DNA from: Chara braunii
Taxonomy: Eukaryota; Streptophyta; Charophyceae; Charales; Characeae
Assembly: GCA_003427395.1 (NCBI GenBank)
Contig: BFEA01000151.1
Span: forward strand, 1,573,722-1,606,253
Direction: 5' to 3'
DNA length: 32,532 bases
Shown here: piece after piece, positions 27,691-32,532 of the stretch
Layout: each line of letters starts with the position of its first letter
Position numbering within the stretch: position 1 is the first letter of the stretch
Program-made: the position numbers and the translations under genes
The notes under the pieces: generated by a model
Told to the model about the DNA's origin: nothing
Database searches by the model: none
The model's input: only the letters and a program-made list of their open reading frames with translations

Positions 27691-28821
27691 TTGGGGAATG
27701 TCACGATTTTGAAGGTAATTTTGGTTTCAAGAAAACATATGCTGAAGTCAGAAAACGTTTCGAATGGAAGGGAGTTAAAGAAGATGTACTAACATATGTT
27801 CGTACCTGTTTAGTGTGTCAGAGAAACAAGTCGTCGCATGAGAATCCCCTTGGACTTCTCAAGCCATTACCTATACCAAGTGATTCAGGTGACTCTATCT
27901 CAATTGACTTCATGAGTCTGGTTAAAAGTCGCAAGGGTAATAGTCCCATTACTTATACCAACTAAACCAGGTGACTCTATCTCAATTGACTTTATGAGTC
28001 TGGTTAAAATTTGCAATGGTAATAGTCAAGTGATGGTAATTGTGGACCGTTTCTCTAAATACGCTATGTTTATTCCCTTACCGGCAGAAGCGCATACTGA
28101 ACTTGTCATTCAGAAATTTCAGATGCGATGGGTCACTGAGTATGGGTTCCCTAAATCCATTGTGTCTGATCGAGATGTCAGGTTCACTAGTCTGCCATGG
28201 CAAAAGCTGATGGAAGCATATGGCACGCGGCTGACCATGTCGTCAGAGAACCATCCCGTAACGAATGGCCAGACTGAACAGAGGAACCGTCTGTGCCAGC
28301 AGCAGCTTTTGCGTATGTATGTTAGACCCGATCAAATTGATTGGGACGAGAACTTGCCCAAAATTGCGAGTGCATATAGCAATAGCGTCCATACTTCCAC
28401 TAGACGAACCCCGAATGCACTTCACAAAGGGTGGAAACCTAAACGTCCCATTGATGTACTAAACCGGGACCAGTTCCTTAGGTTGCCCCCACGGACCCGA
28501 GAATATGCAATATTGTTCCAGGAGGACATTCGAAAAGCTAAAGATAATCTAAGGAAAGCTCAACTACGAATGATTGAACAAGCCAACAAGCACCGTCGAC
28601 CGTCGACATTTAAAGAGGGTGATCTGGTTTGGGTAAAATCCAAAGAGTTTTCACTAGAGAAAAATGTGTGCAAAAAATTGCTTCCTCACTATTTTGGACC
28701 CTGGGAAGTTCTCAAAGTAATTGGAGATGCAGAGGGACCGTCCTATCGCATTGATATCCCCCCACATCTCAAAACATGTCTTTCACGCGTCCAAACTGTT
28801 ACCCTATGTAAAAGGGAATGA
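27651..28821 (+). pseudogene. pol: E3 pol part 4: integrase, with internal 82-bp duplication
   Basis: The zinc domain reads GECHDFEGNFGFKKT ... RTCLVCQRNK: the second His of the H-H-C-C set is Asn (GNFG for GHFG). An 82-bp tandem duplication covers the start of the core (SISIDFMSL appears twice) and shifts the frame, with TAA at 27963 between the copies. The core then runs intact: VIVDRFSKYAMFIPLP, VSDRDVRFTS (second Asp) and NGQTEQRNR (Glu). The GPY/F-like module KLLPHYFGPWEVLKVIG follows. A shift near 28765 leaves the chromodomain in another frame. Confidence 0.88.
27864..28027. repeat. 82-bp tandem duplication inside E3 integrase
   Basis: Copy 1 is 27864-27945 and copy 2 is 27946-28027, with about ten mismatches between them. 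The 82-bp period is not a multiple of three and accounts for the frame change in this part of integrase. Confidence 0.9.
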
Positions 28822-29044
28822 ATTTCCTAACAGACCCTCTATGATTCCACCATCTATGGAAGGCAGATATGAAGTAGACAGAATCATAGAGCATGGATAC
28901 TTCTCTACGGGAGCACGCGGACGACCTCAAAAGCAGTTCAAGTTACGTTTTAAGTCTCAGGCACCATCTGAGGCCAGATGGTTTAGTAAAAGAGAACTAC
29001 TTGAAACTGCTCCTGATATTGTTGCTATTATGAACGAGGGTTAA
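28766..29044 (+). pseudogene. pol: E3 pol part 5: C-terminal chromodomain-like module
   Basis: After HVFHASKLLPYVKG and RPSMIPPSMEG, the segment YEVDRIIEHGYF, KQFKLRFKS and SEARWFSKRELLETAPDIV parallels the E1 chromodomain block by block, ending in TAA at 29042. As in E1, the central WKGY-type motif is missing (RFKSQ here). Conservation in both elements supports a real divergent chromodomain. Confidence 0.75.
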
Positions 29045-29091
29045 AGTCTTAAAAATTTCTGCGGTGGAATGCGAAAATGGGTCGGCAGGAA

Positions 29092-30126
29092 TGCAGTAAC
29101 CCTGTTCAGAAGTAGTCTGGGGCTCAGAGCTCAGCCCCAGGCAACGCAGTCCATAGTTGGTCTGCGCTGGGCTGTGTGACCAGGACACGCCCAGGCCTGA
29201 ATCTGTCTCGTTTGGCTGTGTGACCAAACGCTGCACCCAGGAAAGTCAAGGGTCAAAGTCAACTGTAGAGTCAAAGGTACCGCGCCCAGGCCCTTGGTTG
29301 GATACACTCACTTCTTGTGCGCAGGTACCCAGACAAGCATCCAGGCCGAAGGGAATTCAGTTCAGGCCAATCTGGGCCTTCGTTTGTATCAAGATCTGGA
29401 CGGCTCAAGGTTGCAGCATCCGGGGTCTAGACCCCGAATCAATGCTATTTAACGCATTGACCTCCCTGGCTTTGACATTCATTCATTCTGTCTTGCGTCG
29501 AGCGCGTTGACTTCAACGCTGACTCGACACTGCGATGCTGGCTCGATGCTGCAACGCTGGCATTGTGATTCGGCGAGGCCCTGCTGGTCCGGCATGGTGG
29601 CTGGGTTGCATTGTCTTCTTGGCATGCTGGTGTGGCAGCTGCCATGCGCTATGGCTGAGGTGGCTGCTGACGCGTGTATCATTGGCAGACGTGGTTGCTG
29701 CCTCGTGTTCTTCTGTTTGCTGACGAAGCGAGGCTACGTGACTTGTATTGCTGTTCTGATTATCGTCGTTCAGGAGGAGATTGGGACTGTGGAGAGTTTG
29801 TGGATACGTACCTGGCCGTCTCCATGTCGACATTGCTCCAGCGCTGATGAGGGACTGATTAGACGTGCCACGTGGCACATTGAGGCTACTTCGGATACTC
29901 GTTCAGACTATTGATTATTGAGGTGGTAGTCGAGGAGGGAGCCCGAAGCAGAAGTAGGCATTGTACTTTCCTCTCCTTTGTCTCATCTCCCTCCTCTCTG
30001 TTCGTCTGTGTATGATTACCTCATCTCATTCTGTCTGGTTACGATTTTGACTATTGGTAATCATCAGCCGACAGACATCTGGGCTTGCATTGTTGACGAC
30101 TGTCTTCACGATCTGGGTTCATTGCA
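29092..30126 (+). repeat. E3 3' LTR (complete, 1035 bp)
   Basis: It starts TGCAGTAACCC and ends TTGCA, with CATT following (30127-30130). It aligns with both parts of the split 5' LTR. The purine-rich tract expected before it is weak (GGTCGGCAGGAA at 29080-29091). Confidence 0.92.
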
Positions 30127-30262
30127 CATTGTTTGATCCTTACAACTTTAATATGCTTTAGCATAAAACTAAGAGAAGTAACAGTAGACCATATCTGTAA
30201 CATCCATTTGCAAAACGGGGAAGAACAAGTCTCTGACAAGACAAAGAACTGTACTATATTAC
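30127..30262. other. Host flank right of E3
   Basis: This short AT-rich stretch follows the target duplication. It contains the candidate 5' splice site of the minus-strand exon at its right edge. Confidence 0.4.
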
Positions 30263-30818
30263 CTGGTTGAAAGTGATCCCCTCAAGTGTGGCTGCAGCTT
30301 CAAGCAAAGAGATCACCTCCACTCGCAACGACTCTGCCTCAAGTGAATCTGGAAGTTCTCGAACCTCTCCAGAGTCTCGCTCCCAGTCCCCATCCGATTG
30401 TCCAAGCATGATTTCAGTCCACAAACCTGGATACCCACTATCTCCTCTGACTCTAACCTCCCCACTCCTCAGTTCCCCACTACGTAGCTCCCCACTCCTA
30501 AAATCACCACCCATCCTCAGCTCCCCACTCCTCAACTCTCCGCTCCTAAGCTCACCACTTCTGAAATCCACACTCCTAACCTCCCCGCTACTGGACCTAG
30601 CTCTCAAATCATCCTCCCTCATTCTCAAATCCCCACTGGAACTGTAATCCCTCCCGCTGCTGGGACACACAAAAGGGCAGCCGAAGTAGAAAAAACACTC
30701 TGAGCACATCACCTCCCATGCATGATACTCCCGAAAGAACATGATTGAATTTGGAGACAACCGCAGCACCTGCTTAAAAATGTTGAGGACGTACATTTGT
30801 GGGGTGGCTGTGCGAGAC
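30263..30818 (-). CDS. Candidate host exon with RSGEL pentapeptide repeat
   Basis: The minus strand is open for about 185 codons. The N-terminal part looks like a conserved globular or helical segment (MYVLNIFKQVLRLSPNSIMF, then FREYHAWEVMCSECFFYFG). The middle is nine RSGEL/RSGEV-type units, and the end is acidic and helical (PDSLEAESLRVEVISLLEAA). On the minus strand the exon end reads AACCAG followed by GTAATA (from 30262), a good 5' splice site, and the next in-frame codon after it is a stop. A possible acceptor AG is at 30819-30820. I do not recognise the family. The other exons are not visible in the window, so the gene is partial. It is the only non-transposon coding candidate here. 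Confidence 0.42.
30456..30595. repeat. 15-bp coding minisatellite
   Basis: About nine imperfect units of a 15-bp word (plus strand CTCCCCACTCCTCAG and variants) encode RSGEL/RSGEV/RSVDF on the minus strand. One unit has an extra codon (RMGGDF). All units keep the reading frame, which supports coding selection. Confidence 0.8.
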
Positions 30819-30829
30819 CTGCCCACATA

Positions 30830-32386
30830 TCACCAGAGTGGCCAAAACAATTTGTTATCACTGACCGTCATGAGTGCAAAGGGCATGAGTTGAACTAAGG
30901 CAGAGCACACATGCAAAATCAGCTCCAACAACTATGATCAAGGAAATTCTACCCGTTATCTATCCTGGATGCTAACTGCCCACAAACCAGTAAACACCCA
31001 AAACAATTTGTCCTCTGAGAGGTTAATCCAGGCATGCACACAAGTCACATCAGCTGCAACCACTTCTACAATTTTGGAATAAAGACGTGGTTAACGGAGG
31101 GTCGAAAATTTGCTGTTTCGCCAACAGTTCCGGTGCAAAATTCAGCAAAAATGTCAAAAACAAACTATATCGGCGCATAGTGCAAACATACAAAAAAAAA
31201 ACACAGGCGAAAAAACAAACAAACACAAACAGTATAAAACCCTAACACAAAATCACTCAGTCTCGGAGTTAAAATGAAGCGTTCAACAAATCCAATCAAA
31301 TGCAGACTTTCAAAAACAAACTACACGGGCCCACAAGTAGGACCTGCGCGGCTCTGCACGCGTGACCAAGGGGTATATGTGGGGTTGAAGTTAGGTGTCA
31401 CCAGAGCTAAAATACACGAATGGGCTGCGTGGGGGAAGGGATAGTCTAGGCCAATGGTCATATGTAGATAGCAGGAAAGGAAGGCATGCGTGAAAATTAA
31501 AACAATACAGCTAATGAAGATTAGCATGGGCCCACAGCTAATGAAGACACACATAAATCAAGAAATGCTGCAAATTGTTAATAAGATAAAGAAACAAAAA
31601 GGAAAACATGATGATTAAAAAGAGGGAAGGCATGATGATTTGCTGCAAACAGCAAGTTAATGTAGACCGTGTTTTGAAACTTTCATTCCCACAAATTATA
31701 GTTACTTCGACGGCGTGAAATGAACAAATGTGTAATCTGCTAAGGTACATGACATACATCTGAGAAAGATATCAACACCTAAAGAGAAGTCCCACTTACA
31801 AACGACGTTGGGGTTGAATAGCACCTGAATCATGGATGGAATATACACTAAGTGAGTTGGAGCTGAGCGTCACTTCTTGCAAAAAATGTCCTGATTTATA
31901 ATGTAGGAACATTTATTTATTTCATTTTTTAAAGAGAGATGAACGTGATGCATATTGCGGTGCGCCTCGTTAGGTGGTGGCCAGGGTATAGGGTAGAGGT
32001 GTTCGTCGGAAAAGGTCCATGGCACGAACACCGAGCAGCATAGCACTATATGTGGAAGACACACAAGATCTGCAGGCGCAAAATGTACAAAACTACCTAT
32101 GAACAGCATTCAACCAGCGCACTTGATCCAGAACAGAGAAATACTTGGAGGGGTTGATAATGATTTTGATCAGATGCATGTTGAAGACTAACTTCATAAT
32201 GACTTCAAGGAGTCCCCACGGTGTTTCTGGTCAGTCCGGTTTTGGCCTGTACTTGCATATCCATATCCCATGGCTTCATAAGTGATTGACACTGGGTGTA
32301 GCCTCTCTGGGGCTTCTCTATCTGGGAGTTTTTTCAATCTCAACTATATCGTGGAGTCCGGTAGAAAGGGCGTGCTTCAGCATCAA
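30830..32386. other. AT-rich stretch, probably intron or intergenic, no gene seen
   Basis: I find no conserved protein or RNA. A 15-bp word (ACAGCTAATGAAGAY) occurs twice near 31506 and 31536. Short open frames on the minus strand (31321-32109) have no domain signal and a composition typical of chance. Confidence 0.5.
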
Positions 32387-32532
32387 TGTGTGTGTGTGTG
32401 TGTGTGCGTGTGTGTGTGTGTGTTGTGTATGTGTGTGCGAGTGTGTGTGTGTATGTGCATGTGTGTTTGTGTGTGTGTGTGTGTGTGTGTTGTGTGTGCG
32501 CGCGCGTGTGTGTGTGTGTGTGTGTGTGTGTG
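32387..32532. repeat. TG dinucleotide microsatellite, runs off the window
   Basis: Almost pure (TG)n with a few CG, TA and TT interruptions fills the last 146 bases. Confidence 0.97.

Larger units (their letters stand above)
11252..30126 (+). mobile_element. E3: Ty3/gypsy chromovirus with its 5' LTR split by a 10-kb block
   Basis: The outer LTR ends are TGCAGTAACCC at 11252 and TTGCA at 30126, and both flanks carry CATT (11248-11251 and 30127-30130). The left part of the 5' LTR (11252-11695) matches 29092-29580 and the right part (21761-22271) matches 29585-30126. Without the intervening block the element is about 8.8 kb, close to E1. The interior has a primer site, an unusual leader, gag and pol through the chromodomain. 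Gag has several frameshifts; pol has stops, frameshifts, a plastid DNA insertion and an internal duplication. The copy is dead. Confidence 0.85.

Noticed and set aside
31321-32109. Small minus-strand frames that might be further exons of the 30263-30818 gene
   Set aside because: They have no conserved segments and no matching splice sites; the AT-rich composition fits an intron or intergenic DNA.

Overview
This is eukaryotic nuclear DNA from a draft assembly: it has a 250-base gap of N, scattered single N calls, no operon-like gene order, microsatellites and several layers of decayed retrotransposons. Fragments of green plastid genes (23S rRNA, atpI, psaA) point to a green plant or alga. Chromodomain-bearing Ty3/gypsy elements and tRNA-iMet-type primer sites would fit a streptophyte alga such as Chara, but the species is inferred and not shown.

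Layout. (1) 1-8413 is chromovirus element E1. The window cuts its 5' LTR (1-746). It has a tRNA-iMet-like primer site, a 1.3-kb leader, a broken gag, a pol with protease, reverse transcriptase, RNase H, integrase, GPY/F module and chromodomain, a polypurine tract and a complete 1051-bp 3' LTR (7363-8413). (2) 8414-11251 is a patchwork without genes. It holds a plastid-derived insertion in which antisense 23S rRNA is fused directly to antisense atpI, short direct repeats, and a decayed LTR-like piece with a TATA box. (3) 11252-30126 is chromovirus element E3, bounded by TG...CA LTR ends and the flanking 4-bp repeat CATT. Its 5' LTR is split by a 10.06-kb block (11696-21756), which is itself flanked by CGTT. 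The block contains GC-rich unidentified DNA, a cluster of hairpins, a third chromovirus (E2, cut off inside the reverse transcriptase) and two tail-to-tail nuclear 26S-rRNA-like fragments. The rest of E3 (22272-29091) has a leader filled with a repeated ACGT-core motif, gag, and a pol interrupted by a 140-bp plastid psaA fragment. (4) 30127-32532 looks like host sequence. It has one candidate minus-strand exon with a pentapeptide repeat, an AT-rich stretch without recognisable coding, and a long TG microsatellite running off the end.

How the genes relate. All three retroelements share one plan: a coiled-coil gag ending in a CCHC zinc knuckle, then a stop codon, then pol starting in the -1 frame. 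Pol is ordered protease, RT, RNase H, integrase, chromodomain in E1 and E3. Every copy carries stops, frameshifts or lost catalytic residues, so none could make its full protein set. Despite the decay, the gag/pol junctions still show possible recoding signals: an in-frame GGGAAAC in E1, and in E3 CCCAAAA followed after 9 nt by a perfect 12-bp hairpin that contains the gag stop. I see no complete host gene and no obvious new defence or metabolic system. The points most worth following are the recoding signals, the plastid DNA captured inside an integrated retroelement, the inverted rRNA fragments and the ACGT motif array.
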